DNA from: Serinicoccus profundi
Lineage (GTDB): Bacteria; Actinomycetota; Actinomycetes; Actinomycetales; Dermatophilaceae
Assembly (NCBI RefSeq): GCF_008001015.1
Contig: NZ_CP042862.1
Span: 558,001-622,000 of the forward strand
DNA length: 64,000 nucleotides
Direction: 5' to 3'
A program made the translations under genes and the position numbers. Within the stretch, counting starts at the first letter, position 1, and the number at the start of each line of letters is the position of its first letter. Shown here one piece after another: positions 51,765 to 60,515 of the stretch. The notes beneath the pieces were generated by a model that was not told the DNA's origin, did not search any database, and was given only the letters and a program-made list of their open reading frames with translations.

Positions 51765-51770
51765 TAGGCT
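51765..51770 (+). promoter_or_regulatory. -10 element of the penicillin acylase gene
   Basis: TAGGCT ends 7 nt before GTG 51778. Confidence 0.55.
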
Positions 51771-51777
51771 GGGAGCC

Positions 51778-54462
51778 GTGTCCCGCCCCCTCTGGCAGCG
51801 TCTGGCCGTGCCGATCGCCGCGATCCTCGTGGTCGTGGTGGTCGCGACCGCGGTCATCGGGGTGGGTCTGACCCGGCGGGGTTTTCCCCAGGTCTCGGGG
51901 GAGCTGGAGGTGGCCGGTCTGAGCGGTGAGGTCGAGGTGATCCGCGACGACCTCGGCGTCCCGCACATCTACGCCGACACCGCCGAGGACCTCTTCCGGG
52001 CCCAGGGCTTCGTCGCCGCGCAGGACCGCTTCTTCCAGATGGACCTGCGCCGTCACATCGTCAGCGGTCGTCTCTCCGAGCTCGTCGGGGAGGGCGGGCT
52101 GGAGACCGACACGGTCATCCGCACGCTGGGGTGGCGGCGGGTCGCCGAGCAGGAGCTCTCCCTGCTCTCCCCGGAGGCGCGGACCTACCTGTCCGCCTAC
52201 GCCGCCGGCGTCAACGCCTACATCGACAGCCGTGGTGGCCCCTCGGCCATGGGGGTCGAGTACCCCCTCCTCGCCTCGAGCGCCCCCGGTTACACCGTGC
52301 GGCCGTGGGACGAGGTGGACTCCCTGGCCTGGCTCAAGGCGATGGCCTGGGACCTGCGTGGCAACTACGCGGACGAGCTGGCCCGGGGGCGCCTCGTCGG
52401 CCAGGTCTCCCTCGACCAGCTCGACGCGCTCTACCCCGACTACCCCTTCGACGAGCACCCGCCCATCCTCGACCGGAGCGAGTGGACGGCGCCGACGCCG
52501 CCTCCCGCGGGGGTCACGGACAGCCGGGGCGGCACCCGCGGCACGCTCCTCGCGCCGGTGCCCGGGCAGACGGACGCGGCCGACCTCGCCGGGCTGGGGG
52601 AGCCCGTCGCGCCGGACGGTCCGACGTCGGACGAGACGCACCAGTGGATGGCCGGGTCGGCGCAGGGGGCCTTCGACGACACGAGCACGGTCCTCGCGGC
52701 GGTGCCCGAGCTCATGGGTCACGGTGAGGGCATCGGCTCCAACTCCTGGGTCGTCTCCGGCGAGCACACCGCCTCCGGTATGCCGTTGCTCGCCAACGAC
52801 CCGCACCTCGCGATCTCCCAGCCCGGGATCTGGATGCAGAGCGGTCTGCACTGCCGGGAGCTGAGCGAGGAGTGCCCCTTCGACGTCACGGGGTTCACCT
52901 TCGCCGGCTTCCCCGGCGTGGTCATCGGGCACAACCAGTCGATCGCCTGGGGCTTCACCAACCTCGACCCGGACGTCACCGACTTCTACCTCGAGGACAC
53001 CGTGGAGGACACGGTGCTGCGCGAGGACGACTACGTCCCGATGGACGTGCGCACCGAGACGATCCGCGTCGCCGGGGGCGACGACGTGGAGATCGACGTG
53101 CGCGAGACCTCGCACGGCCCCATCGTCTCCGACGTGCTCGAGGAGGTCGGGCGCATGGGCGACAACGGCCCGCTCGACGGCGTCCACACCTCCCGGGACT
53201 TCGAGGTGGCGCTGCGCTGGACCGGGCTGGAGCCCTCGCGCACCGCCGAGGCCGTCTTCGCGCTCAACGCCGCGACCGACTGGGAGGAGTTCCAGGGGGC
53301 TGCCGAGCTCTTCGCGGTCCCCTCGCAGAACCTGCTGTATGCCGACACCGAGGGCAACATCGGCTACCAGGCCCCGGGCCTGGTGCCCATCCGCCGCAGC
53401 TCCACCCACGCGACCCCGCCGGGGTTCTACCCCGCGCCGGGCTGGGAGGAGCAGTACGCCTGGCAGGGGTGGGTCGACTTCGAGGACCTCCCCTCGTCCT
53501 ACAACCCCGAGGACGGCATCGTCGTCGCGGCCAACCAGGCCGTCGTCCGCGGCTCGACGCCCTTCCTCACGACCGAGTACGACAAGGGCTACCGCTCCAC
53601 CCGCATCCTCGACCTGCTCCAGGAACGGCTCGGGGAAGGGCCGCTCACCAGCGCCGACATGAGCGAGATCCAGCTCGACGACACGAGCACCTTCGCCCTC
53701 GATGTCGTGCCCTACCTCACCGACGTCGAGCTGGACGGCGCGTTCTACACCGAGCCGCAGGACCTCCTCCAGGACTGGGACGGCAGTTCGCCGGCGCAGG
53801 GGGAGCAGGCCGCCGCGGCGGCCTACTTCTACGCGGTCTACGACAACCTGCTCGAGGCCGTCTTCGACGACGAGCTGCCCCCCGATCTCGGCGCGACCGG
53901 CAACTCCCGCTCGATGCAGATCATGGCCGAGCTCATGGCCTCCCCGGAGAGCGTCTGGTGGGACGACCAGCGCACACCGGGTGTCATCGAGTCACGTGAC
54001 GAGGTGCTGCGCAGCGCGCTCGTCGACGCGCGCCTGGACCTCACGCGGCAGATCTCCAAGGACCCCGGCGACTGGAGCTGGGGCCAGTTGCACCGTGCGC
54101 ACCTGCGGCACCAGGTGCTCGGTGAGGAGGGGGTGCCCGCCCTCGTGCAGGGGATCGTCAACCGCGGGCCCTACCCCGTCGCGGGCAGCAGTGCCATGGT
54201 CAACGCCATGAACTGGGACGCCAGCACCGGCAGCTTCGACGTCTCCTCGGCGCCCTCGATGCGGATGGTCGTCGACCTCGCCGACCTGGACGCCTCCACC
54301 TGGGTCAACCAGACCGGCACCTCGGGACACCCCTTCCACGCCAACTACGACGACCAGACGCAGGCCTGGCTCGAGGGGCGCACCTATCCGTGGGCCTTCA
54401 CCCGCGCCGCCGTGGAGGAGGCGGGCGTCCAGACCCTCATCCTGCAGCCCGAGGAGGGCTGA
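51778..54462 (+). CDS. Penicillin acylase family protein (Ntn hydrolase)
   Basis: An 894-residue exported or membrane-anchored amidase precursor. An N-terminal helix (AVPIAAILVVVVVATAVIGV-like, residues about 9-29) targets it to the membrane. The alpha-subunit part holds LGVPHIYADTAEDLFRAQGF and AQDRFFQMDLRRHIVSGRL. The autoprocessing nucleophile is Ser321 in GIGSNSWVVSGEHTASG, starting the beta-subunit. Further family motifs are LANDPHL, FPGVVIGHNQSIAWGFTNLD, GNIGYQAPG and VVAANQAV. It hydrolyses amides such as beta-lactam side chains or N-acyl homoserine lactones; the substrate is not predictable. It is monocistronic. Confidence 0.95.
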   Translation: MSRPLWQRLAVPIAAILVVVVVATAVIGVGLTRRGFPQVSGELEVAGLSGEVEVIRDDLGVPHIYADTAEDLFRAQGFVAAQDRFFQMDLRRHIVSGRLSELVGEGGLETDTVIRTLGWRRVAEQELSLLSPEARTYLSAYAAGVNAYIDSRGGPSAMGVEYPLLASSAPGYTVRPWDEVDSLAWLKAMAWDLRGNYADELARGRLVGQVSLDQLDALYPDYPFDEHPPILDRSEWTAPTPPPAGVTDSRGGTRGTLLAPVPGQTDAADLAGLGEPVAPDGPTSDETHQWMAGSAQGAFDDTSTVLAAVPELMGHGEGIGSNSWVVSGEHTASGMPLLANDPHLAISQPGIWMQSGLHCRELSEECPFDVTGFTFAGFPGVVIGHNQSIAWGFTNLDPDVTDFYLEDTVEDTVLREDDYVPMDVRTETIRVAGGDDVEIDVRETSHGPIVSDVLEEVGRMGDNGPLDGVHTSRDFEVALRWTGLEPSRTAEAVFALNAATDWEEFQGAAELFAVPSQNLLYADTEGNIGYQAPGLVPIRRSSTHATPPGFYPAPGWEEQYAWQGWVDFEDLPSSYNPEDGIVVAANQAVVRGSTPFLTTEYDKGYRSTRILDLLQERLGEGPLTSADMSEIQLDDTSTFALDVVPYLTDVELDGAFYTEPQDLLQDWDGSSPAQGEQAAAAAYFYAVYDNLLEAVFDDELPPDLGATGNSRSMQIMAELMASPESVWWDDQRTPGVIESRDEVLRSALVDARLDLTRQISKDPGDWSWGQLHRAHLRHQVLGEEGVPALVQGIVNRGPYPVAGSSAMVNAMNWDASTGSFDVSSAPSMRMVVDLADLDASTWVNQTGTSGHPFHANYDDQTQAWLEGRTYPWAFTRAAVEEAGVQTLILQPEEG

Positions 54463-54466
54463 GCGA

Positions 54467-54504
54467 CCCGACCGCACCCGCTGCGGGCGCCCCGCGGTGT
54501 CGGG
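54467..54504. terminator. Terminator between convergent genes
   Basis: CCCGACCGC pairs with GCGG-TG-TCGGG (2-nt bulge) around a GC-rich loop. Confidence 0.55.
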
Positions 54505-54510
54505 CAGTGC

Positions 54511-55140
54511 TCACTCGACGGGGACGGCGCATACCCCGCTCGTCGGACGCAGCACCGCGTCGACGACGACGTCGTGCCCGGCCGCCGGCACCTGCGGCAC
54601 CACCTCGTGGTCGTGCAGGACGATGACGACCGGCGCCCCGGCGGAGAGCGTCCGCAGCGTGGGCAGCACGGTGTCGTAGTAGCCCCCGCCCTGGCCGAGC
54701 CGCACGCCGTCCCGCGACACCGCCAGGCCCGGCACGAAGGCGAGATCCACGCCCCCCAGGGCGACCTCCCCGAGGGGGGACCGGTCCGGATCCTCCAGGT
54801 CGGCCCAGTCGAGCCGGGGTCGTTCGAGGGTGAGCGGCACCAGCACCCTGACCCCCGCCGCGCGCAGCGCCGCGGTCAGCCCGTCGACCGGTGGCTCGGT
54901 GCGCATCGGCTCGTAGGCCGTGACCGTCATCCCGGCGACGTCAGCCCGGCCCCGGCTCGCGGCATACTGTCGCAGGTGCTCGAGGCCGGCGGTTCCCAGG
55001 GCGTGCGCGACACCGGCGCGCGCCTCCGGTGGCCAGCCGTCGACCAGCTCGCGGCGGGCGGCGCGGACGAGCGTCCGCCAGCTCGCCTTGTCGGCGGCGA
55101 CGTCGCCGCTGGGACGGTATGCGGGCAGCGGGTGACTCAT
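54511..55140 (-). CDS. 5-formyltetrahydrofolate cyclo-ligase
   Basis: A 209-residue ATP-dependent enzyme converting 5-formyl-THF to 5,10-methenyl-THF. Motifs: ASWRTLVRAARREL (ATP-binding basic helix), YEPMRTEPPVDGL, VLVPLTLERPRLDW, and the signature FVPGLAVSRDGVRLGQGGGY followed by YD. A CACAAT hexamer 8 nt before the ATG may give a leaderless mRNA. It is divergent from moeA with only 37 nt between starts. In mycobacteria galU lies between these two; it is absent here. Confidence 0.93.
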   Translation of the reverse strand: MSHPLPAYRPSGDVAADKASWRTLVRAARRELVDGWPPEARAGVAHALGTAGLEHLRQYAASRGRADVAGMTVTAYEPMRTEPPVDGLTAALRAAGVRVLVPLTLERPRLDWADLEDPDRSPLGEVALGGVDLAFVPGLAVSRDGVRLGQGGGYYDTVLPTLRTLSAGAPVVIVLHDHEVVPQVPAAGHDVVVDAVLRPTSGVCAVPVE

Positions 55141-55165
55141 GCCGCCCGATTGTGGCGCATGCTCC

Positions 55166-55171
55166 TAGGCT
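55166..55171 (+). promoter_or_regulatory. -10 element of the moeA/glp promoter
   Basis: TAGGCT ends 6 nt before ATG 55178. Confidence 0.55.
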
Positions 55172-55177
55172 GGGGTC

Positions 55178-56476
55178 ATGAGATCCGTCGACGAGCACCT
55201 GGACGCCGTGCTGGCTCAGATCGAGCCGGTCGCCACCGTGACCCTGCCGGTGCGCCGCGCGCTCGGGCTGGTCACCACGACCGACGTCCACAGCCAGGCC
55301 GACCTGCCGCGCTTCGACAACTCCTCGATGGACGGGTATGCCGTGCGCCGGGCCGACCTGGAGGGCGCCTCGGGCGAGAGCCCGGTCGTGCTGCCGGTCA
55401 CCGGGGACGTCGCCGCCGGGGACCAGGCGCGGCACGTGCTGGAGCCGGGGCAGGTGTGGCGGATCATGACCGGCGCCCCGATGCCCGAGGGTGCCGACGC
55501 CGTGGTCAAGGTGGAGGACACCGACGGTCACCCGCGCGAGCCCCAGCTGCGCGTCCACCCCGACGAGGGCGCCAACATCCGCCGCGCCGGTGAGGACGTG
55601 CGCACCGGCGACCTCGTGCTGCCGGCCGGCAGCCGGATCGGCGCGGGGGAGATCGCCGCGCTGCTCTCGGCGGGGATCCACGAGGTCGAGGTGATCGGAC
55701 CGGTCCGGGTGGCGATCCTGTCGACCGGGGACGAGCTCGTGCGCCCCGGCGACCCCGTCGGCCCCGGCCAGATCATCGACTCCAACGGGCCCATGCTCGA
55801 GGCGCTCGTCCGGGAGGCCGGGGCCTACGTCGTGCACGTCGGGCACCTGCCGGACGAGGAGAGCGCGACCACGCGGACGATCCACCGGATGCTCGACCAC
55901 GCCGACGTCATCATCACGACCGGCGGGGTGAGCAAGGGGGAGTTCGACATCGTCAAGAAGGTCCTCACCGGGCAGGGGTCGATGGAGTTCGTCGAGGTCG
56001 CCATGCAGCCGGGCAAGCCGCAGGGCTTCGGGGTGCTCGGGCGCCGGGACGTGCCGGTCTTCACCCTGCCGGGCAACCCGGTGAGCACGCTCGTGAGCTT
56101 CGAGGTCTTCGTGCGGCCCGCGCTGCAGCGGCGCGGCGGGCGGCGTGAGGGTGGTCGCGTGGCACGAGGGCTGGCGACGACCGGGTGGCGCAGCTCCCCG
56201 GACCGCCAGGCCTACACCCGGGTGCGCCTCGACCGCGACGCGACCGGGGAGTATGCCGTCTCGCCCGCCGGCGGGGCCGGCTCCCACCTCGTGGCCCCGC
56301 TCGCGATGGCCGACGCCCTGGCGGTGTCGGCGCCGGAGGCCACCGAGGTCACCGCCGGGTCCGAGGTGGAGCTGCTCCTGCTGCGCCCCCGCGCCGAGAT
56401 CGACGCGCGACTGGACGCCGAGGCGGAGCGCGACGCTGTCACGGTCGAGGCGGCCGGACGCCCGGGGTCGCGATGA
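55178..56476 (+). CDS. MoeA-type molybdotransferase / gephyrin-like Glp protein
   Basis: A 432-residue protein with the MoeA architecture: domain [23 protein letters not shown] and [17 protein letters not shown], the MPT-binding domain [50 protein letters not shown] and [15 protein letters not shown], and a C-terminal beta domain. It could insert molybdate into molybdopterin. In corynebacteria a MoeA paralogue in this position (Glp) binds FtsZ and the membrane protein GlpR. The SepX/GlpR-like gene three positions downstream makes a cell-division role likely here. Sequence alone cannot separate the two roles. It overlaps moaC by 4 nt. Confidence 0.93.
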   Translation: MRSVDEHLDAVLAQIEPVATVTLPVRRALGLVTTTDVHSQADLPRFDNSSMDGYAVRRADLEGASGESPVVLPVTGDVAAGDQARHVLEPGQVWRIMTGAPMPEGADAVVKVEDTDGHPREPQLRVHPDEGANIRRAGEDVRTGDLVLPAGSRIGAGEIAALLSAGIHEVEVIGPVRVAILSTGDELVRPGDPVGPGQIIDSNGPMLEALVREAGAYVVHVGHLPDEESATTRTIHRMLDHADVIITTGGVSKGEFDIVKKVLTGQGSMEFVEVAMQPGKPQGFGVLGRRDVPVFTLPGNPVSTLVSFEVFVRPALQRRGGRREGGRVARGLATTGWRSSPDRQAYTRVRLDRDATGEYAVSPAGGAGSHLVAPLAMADALAVSAPEATEVTAGSEVELLLLRPRAEIDARLDAEAERDAVTVEAAGRPGSR

Positions 56477-56949
56477 CTGACCGGCTGACGCACCTGCGCG
56501 CCGACGGCACGGCCTACATGGTCGATGTCAGCGGCAAGGACGTCACCGCCCGGACGGCCACGGCACGGGGGCGGGTCGATCTCTCCGCGGAGGCGGTGGC
56601 GGCGCTGCGCGGCGGGACGGTGCCCAAGGGCGACGCGCTCGGCGTGGCGCGGATCGCCGGCATCCAGGCCGCCAAGCGCACCCCCGACCTCGTGCCGCTG
56701 TGCCACCCGATCGCGATCCACGGGGTGGAGGTCGACCTCGAGGTCGACGACGCCGGTGTCGAGATCTCCGCGACCGTGCGCACCGCGGACCGCACCGGCA
56801 TCGAGATGGAGGCGCTGACCTGCGTGAGCGTCGCCGCGCTCGCGCTCGTCGACATGATCAAGGCCGTCGACAAGCTCGCCGTCATCGGTCACGTCCGGGT
56901 GGTGGCGAAGTCCGGCGGCCGCTCGGGTGACTGGGTGCGCGAGGAGTGA
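56473..56949 (+). CDS. moaC: Cyclic pyranopterin monophosphate synthase
   Basis: A 158-residue MoaC making cyclic pyranopterin monophosphate, the first molybdopterin intermediate. Motifs: [80 protein letters not shown] and [14 protein letters not shown] 56473 overlaps the moeA/glp stop, and the GNAT start overlaps its stop, so translation is coupled throughout. Its presence suggests that at least some real molybdenum cofactor synthesis occurs. Confidence 0.96.
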   Translation: MTDRLTHLRADGTAYMVDVSGKDVTARTATARGRVDLSAEAVAALRGGTVPKGDALGVARIAGIQAAKRTPDLVPLCHPIAIHGVEVDLEVDDAGVEISATVRTADRTGIEMEALTCVSVAALALVDMIKAVDKLAVIGHVRVVAKSGGRSGDWVREE

Positions 56950-57572
56950 GCTGGGCCTGGCCGACGCAGGTGCGGCACGTGCTGCCGGACGGGCGGCGGC
57001 TGGTCCTGCGGGGCCTGGGGCGCGCAGACCGGGCGGCGTGGGAGGACCTGCGGAGCCGCAACGAGGCGTGGCTGGCGCCCTGGGAGTCGACGACGCCCGG
57101 CGACCGCTCGGGCCGGCTGCCCTTCCACCAGATGCGACGGGTGCTGGACCGGGGAGCCCGCGACGGGATGCTGCTGCCCTTCGTCATCGAGGTCGACGGG
57201 CGTCTCGTCGGCCAGATGCAGCTCTTCGACGTGCTCTGGGGCGCGCGCCGTTCGGGCTGGGCCGGCTACTGGCTGGCCCGCGAGGCGACCGGTCGCGGGG
57301 TGGCGACGTGGGCGCTCGCCGCGCTCGTCGACCACGCGCTCCTGGAGGTCGGGCTGCACCGCCTCGAGGTGGCGATCCGGCCGGAGAACGCCGCCTCGCT
57401 CGCGGTGGTGGGCCGGCTCGGCCTCCCCGAGGAGGGCCGGCAACGGGGGCTCATGCACGTGGACGGCGGGTGGGCCGACCACCGCGCCTTCGCCGTGCTC
57501 GCCGAGGATCTGAGGCCCGGCGGGTATGCCCCCGGCGGGCTCGTCGCCCACCTCCACGGCCGCGCCGGCTGA
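56946..57572 (+). CDS. GNAT-family acetyltransferase (RimJ/RimL-like)
   Basis: A 208-residue N-acetyltransferase: [20 protein letters not shown] at the start, [20 protein letters not shown] with the acetyl-CoA loop, and [20 protein letters not shown] near the end. RimJ/RimL relatives acetylate protein N-termini, but the substrate here is unknown. The position between moeA/moaC and the SepX-like gene matches mycobacterial Rv0995. GTG 56946 overlaps the moaC stop. Confidence 0.92.
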   Translation: MSWAWPTQVRHVLPDGRRLVLRGLGRADRAAWEDLRSRNEAWLAPWESTTPGDRSGRLPFHQMRRVLDRGARDGMLLPFVIEVDGRLVGQMQLFDVLWGARRSGWAGYWLAREATGRGVATWALAALVDHALLEVGLHRLEVAIRPENAASLAVVGRLGLPEEGRQRGLMHVDGGWADHRAFAVLAEDLRPGGYAPGGLVAHLHGRAG

Positions 57573-57669
57573 GCACGCGTCCGGGTCGGCCGGGGGCCAA
57601 TCACGGGAGTCACAGCAGAAACTCCTGCGACACTCCGGCGACGTCATCGGATCGGGCGGACGCGGCGCA

Positions 57670-57675
57670 TACCGT
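57670..57675 (+). promoter_or_regulatory. -10 element of the SepX/GlpR-like gene
   Basis: TACCGT ends 7 nt before GTG 57683, which decides that start over GTG 57674. Confidence 0.4.
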
Positions 57676-57682
57676 GATTCCC

Positions 57683-58699
57683 GTGCCCCCGCTCAGCAGC
57701 CTGATCTTCGTCGTCATCGTGGCGGTCTGGGCTGTCTATCTCGTCCAGCACTGGGTGCGCCGCCGTGAGCACCTGGCGACCGCCCGGTCGGTCGACCGCT
57801 TCTCCGAGGCCATGCGGGTGCTGGAGCGGCGCCGGGCGCTGCCGCGCCCCGACGTGGCCGACCCCGCACCCGCGGCCTACACGGTCTCCCCGCTGCGCCC
57901 GGCCCGCCCCGAGGTGACCGTCAAGCGTGGCGCGACCTCGAGCGCCGCCCCCGTGGCCCGTCCGGCCGGCTCCCGCCCGGCGGTCGCCCGCCAACCGGTC
58001 GGTGCCACCGCGGTCGCTCCGGCTCCCGGGGTCCGCCGCGCGCGCCGGGCCGCCCAGGTGCGCGCCGTCGTGCTCCTCGCCGCCTCCGGCGTCATGGTCA
58101 CGCTCGTCGCGCTCGGGGTGAGCCCCGTCCTGCACTGGGGCTGGAGCTTCGCCGGTGTCGGGGTGCTCGGCGCCACCCTGCTCCTGGTGCGCCGCTCGGC
58201 GATCAGCCAGCAGGCTCGCCGCCGCGTCACGACGGCCCGGACGGCGCCTCGCGCGTCCGCCACGACGCCGCGCCAGCAGGTCGCCGCACCGCACACCGAC
58301 GGCGCCGAGCTGACCACCACCCCGGCGGCGCAGGACTCCCCGCTGGCCGCGCAGGCTCGCGCGGCCGCCGGCACGATGACGGCCCGCCCGGCCCGCCCGG
58401 CCCGCCGGGTCGTCGACCTGGAGCCCGCCCGCCCCTCCCTCTTCGACATCGACGAGGTGGAGGCCGGTCTCGCGCCGGCCGTCGAACCCGAGGTCGCGGT
58501 CGCCGACGAGGCCCTCGTCGCACCCCCCGGGTCGTGGAGCCCCACCCCGGTCCCGCCCCCGACCTACACCCTCAAGGCCAAGGCCTACCGCGGCACCGCC
58601 CAGCCACCCACGGGCTCGACCCAGCTGCCCGCGGACGGCACCGAGATGGCTCTCGATGAGGAGTTCGAGGACCTCCCGCGCATCGACCGCGTGGGCTGA
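57683..58699 (+). CDS. SepX/GlpR-like membrane protein of the division machinery
   Basis: A 338-residue actinobacterial membrane protein. One N-terminal helix (LSSLIFVVIVAVWAVYLVQH), a basic segment (WVRRREH, RSVDRFSEAMRVLERRR), a Pro/Ala/Arg-rich linker, two central helices (about residues 130-147 and 152-171), and a long Pro/Ala-rich disordered tail ending EEFEDLPRIDRVG. Location after MoeA, MoaC and RimJ-like genes matches SepX of Streptomyces and GlpR of Corynebacterium, receptors that link the gephyrin-like Glp to FtsZ rings. Assignment rests on architecture and position. Confidence 0.75.
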   Translation: MPPLSSLIFVVIVAVWAVYLVQHWVRRREHLATARSVDRFSEAMRVLERRRALPRPDVADPAPAAYTVSPLRPARPEVTVKRGATSSAAPVARPAGSRPAVARQPVGATAVAPAPGVRRARRAAQVRAVVLLAASGVMVTLVALGVSPVLHWGWSFAGVGVLGATLLLVRRSAISQQARRRVTTARTAPRASATTPRQQVAAPHTDGAELTTTPAAQDSPLAAQARAAAGTMTARPARPARRVVDLEPARPSLFDIDEVEAGLAPAVEPEVAVADEALVAPPGSWSPTPVPPPTYTLKAKAYRGTAQPPTGSTQLPADGTEMALDEEFEDLPRIDRVG

Positions 58700-58716
58700 C
58701 CGCAGGGCCCGGCCGT

Positions 58717-58746
58717 TTGGGTCGTCGCGGCGCCGGTCTGTATAGT
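58717..58746 (+). promoter_or_regulatory. Promoter of tRNA-Ala
   Basis: TTGGGT, an 18-nt spacer, then TATAGT, 14 nt before the mature tRNA. Confidence 0.6.
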
Positions 58747-58760
58747 TGCGTCTCGCACAC

Positions 58761-58833
58761 GGGGCTGTGGCGCAGTTGGTAGCGCGTCTCGTTCGCAATG
58801 AGAAGGTCAGGGGTTCGATTCCCCTCAGCTCCA
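58761..58833 (+). tRNA. tRNA-Ala (anticodon CGC)
   Basis: A 73-nt cloverleaf: acceptor GGGGCTG/CAGCTCC, anticodon stem TCTCG/TGAGA with loop TT-CGC-AA, and T-arm GGGG-TTCGATT-CCCC. The 3' CCA is not encoded. It decodes GCG. Confidence 0.97.
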
Positions 58834-58845
58834 CCCGTGAACCGG

Positions 58846-58875
58846 AAACGGCCTCGCCACTGGCGGGGCCGTTTT
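58846..58875 (+). terminator. Rho-independent terminator of tRNA-Ala
   Basis: AAACGGCC and GGCCGTTTT arms, with inner CGCC/GGCG pairing and a short T-run. Confidence 0.8.
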
Positions 58876-58915
58876 CGCGTCCGCGGGCTGGCGTGGGGGC
58901 CTCAGCCGCCCGCAC

Positions 58916-58921
58916 TAGGCT
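58916..58921 (+). promoter_or_regulatory. -10 element of argF
   Basis: TAGGCT predicts a transcript start near 58928 and a leader of about 55 nt ending in GAAGGAG before ATG 58984. Confidence 0.45.
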
Positions 58922-58983
58922 GATCCGCGAGGACCGGACCACCTGGCACCACCCGACGTGCCCGAGCCACGAAGGAGCCACCC

Positions 58984-59988
58984 ATGGCCGTTGACCTGAG
59001 AGGTCGCAGCCTGCTGTCCCTGGTCGAGGAGACGCCGGAGGAGATCCAGGCGCTGCTGGACCTCGCCGCCGAGCTCAAGGCGGCCAAGCGTGCCGGCACG
59101 GAGGAGCGACGCCTGGTCGGTCGTTCGATCGCCCTCATCTTCGAGAAGACCTCCACCCGCACCCGCAGCGCCTTCGAGGTCGCAGCCGCGGACCAGGGCG
59201 CGCACACCACCTTCCTCGACCCCAAGAGCACCCAGATCGGGCACAAGGAGTCGATCAAGGACACGGCGCGCGTGCTGGGCCGGATGTATGCCGCCATCCA
59301 GTACCGCGGCGCCGCGCAGGCCACCGTCGAGCAGCTGCACCGGTATGCCGGGGTGCCGGTCTACAACGGCCTCACCGACGAGTGGCACCCGACGCAGATG
59401 CTCGCCGACGCCCTGACCATGAGTGAGCACGTGGGCAAGCCCTGGGCGCAGATGTCCTTCGCCTACCTCGGGGACGCCCGCAACAACACCGGCCACTCGC
59501 TGCTGCTGCTCGGGGCCAAGCTGGGGTGCGACGTGCGGATCGGCGCCCCGGAGGGACTCCAGCCGGCCCCCAAGGTCGTGCGTCTGTGCGAGGAGGTCGC
59601 CGCCACCACCGGTGCCCGGCTGACGATCACCGAGGACCCCCGCGAGGCCGTCGCGGGCGTTGACGCCGTGCATACCGACGTGTGGGTGTCCATGGGCGAG
59701 CCGGCGAGCGCCTGGCAGGAGCGGATCGACCTGCTGCTGCCCTTCCAGGTGGACCGCGCGATGATGGAGGCGACCGGGAACCCGGGGGCGGTCTTCATGC
59801 ACTGCCTGCCGGCCTTCCACGACACCGACACCGAGGTGGGGACGCAACTCATGTCGACCAATCCGGAGCTCAAGAACGGACTCGAGGTGACCGACGAGGT
59901 CTTCGAGTCCGCGGCCAGCATCGTCTTCGACCAGGCGGAGAACCGTCTGCACACCATCAAGGCCCTCATGGTGGCGACGCTCGGATGA
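58984..59988 (+). CDS. argF: Ornithine carbamoyltransferase
   Basis: A 334-residue enzyme making citrulline from ornithine and carbamoyl phosphate. The carbamoyl-phosphate site is [14 protein letters not shown]; the ornithine site is [14 protein letters not shown]; further motifs are [20 protein letters not shown] and [14 protein letters not shown]. Its length and HDTDTE region resemble the long OTCase type also used catabolically (ArcB). No other arg or arc genes are near, so it stands apart from an arginine operon. A PH-domain gene overlaps its stop by 4 nt. Confidence 0.96.
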   Translation: MAVDLRGRSLLSLVEETPEEIQALLDLAAELKAAKRAGTEERRLVGRSIALIFEKTSTRTRSAFEVAAADQGAHTTFLDPKSTQIGHKESIKDTARVLGRMYAAIQYRGAAQATVEQLHRYAGVPVYNGLTDEWHPTQMLADALTMSEHVGKPWAQMSFAYLGDARNNTGHSLLLLGAKLGCDVRIGAPEGLQPAPKVVRLCEEVAATTGARLTITEDPREAVAGVDAVHTDVWVSMGEPASAWQERIDLLLPFQVDRAMMEATGNPGAVFMHCLPAFHDTDTEVGTQLMSTNPELKNGLEVTDEVFESAASIVFDQAENRLHTIKALMVATLG

Positions 59989-60515
59989 CGGTGGCCCAGC
60001 CTGAGATCCCGCACGCCGCGACGGGCGGCCCGCCGCTGCGCGAGCCTGAGCACCGCGTCAGCCCACGGGCCGTGCGCTACTGGGCGGTCCAGGGGTTCAT
60101 CGGGGCGCTCCTGCTCTGGGTGACCTTCTTCCTCGTGCACTGGTTCATCCCCGACGGGGTGGCGCGCTGGCTCGGGCCGCTGTTCGTGGTGATCCTCGTC
60201 TACACCGTGGTCGAGCAGGCGCTGGAGCCGGGGATCCGCTACCGCCGCACGCGCTGGGAGGTCACCGGTGAGCGGGTCTTCGCCCAGACCGGGTGGCTCT
60301 CGCGCGACCAGCGCATCGCGCCGCTGTCCCGGGTGCAGACGGTGGACACCGAGCGCGGCCCGCTCATGCGCCTCTTCCGCCTCGCCAACGTCACCGTGAC
60401 CACCGCGTCGGCGGCCGGGCCCATCCGGCTGACCTGCCTGGACTCCGATGTCGCCGACCGGGTCACCGCGGAGCTGGCCCGGGTCACCGGCCAGACCGCC
60501 GGCGACGCGACGTGA
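59985..60515 (+). CDS. Bacterial PH domain membrane protein (YdbS-like)
   Basis: A 176-residue protein with two N-terminal helices (about residues 34-52 and 59-77) and a bPH2 domain ([56 protein letters not shown]). YdbS/YdbT pairs are membrane proteins of unknown function often encoded together, as here. ATG 59985 overlaps the argF stop, and the next gene overlaps its stop. Confidence 0.9.
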   Translation: MTVAQPEIPHAATGGPPLREPEHRVSPRAVRYWAVQGFIGALLLWVTFFLVHWFIPDGVARWLGPLFVVILVYTVVEQALEPGIRYRRTRWEVTGERVFAQTGWLSRDQRIAPLSRVQTVDTERGPLMRLFRLANVTVTTASAAGPIRLTCLDSDVADRVTAELARVTGQTAGDAT

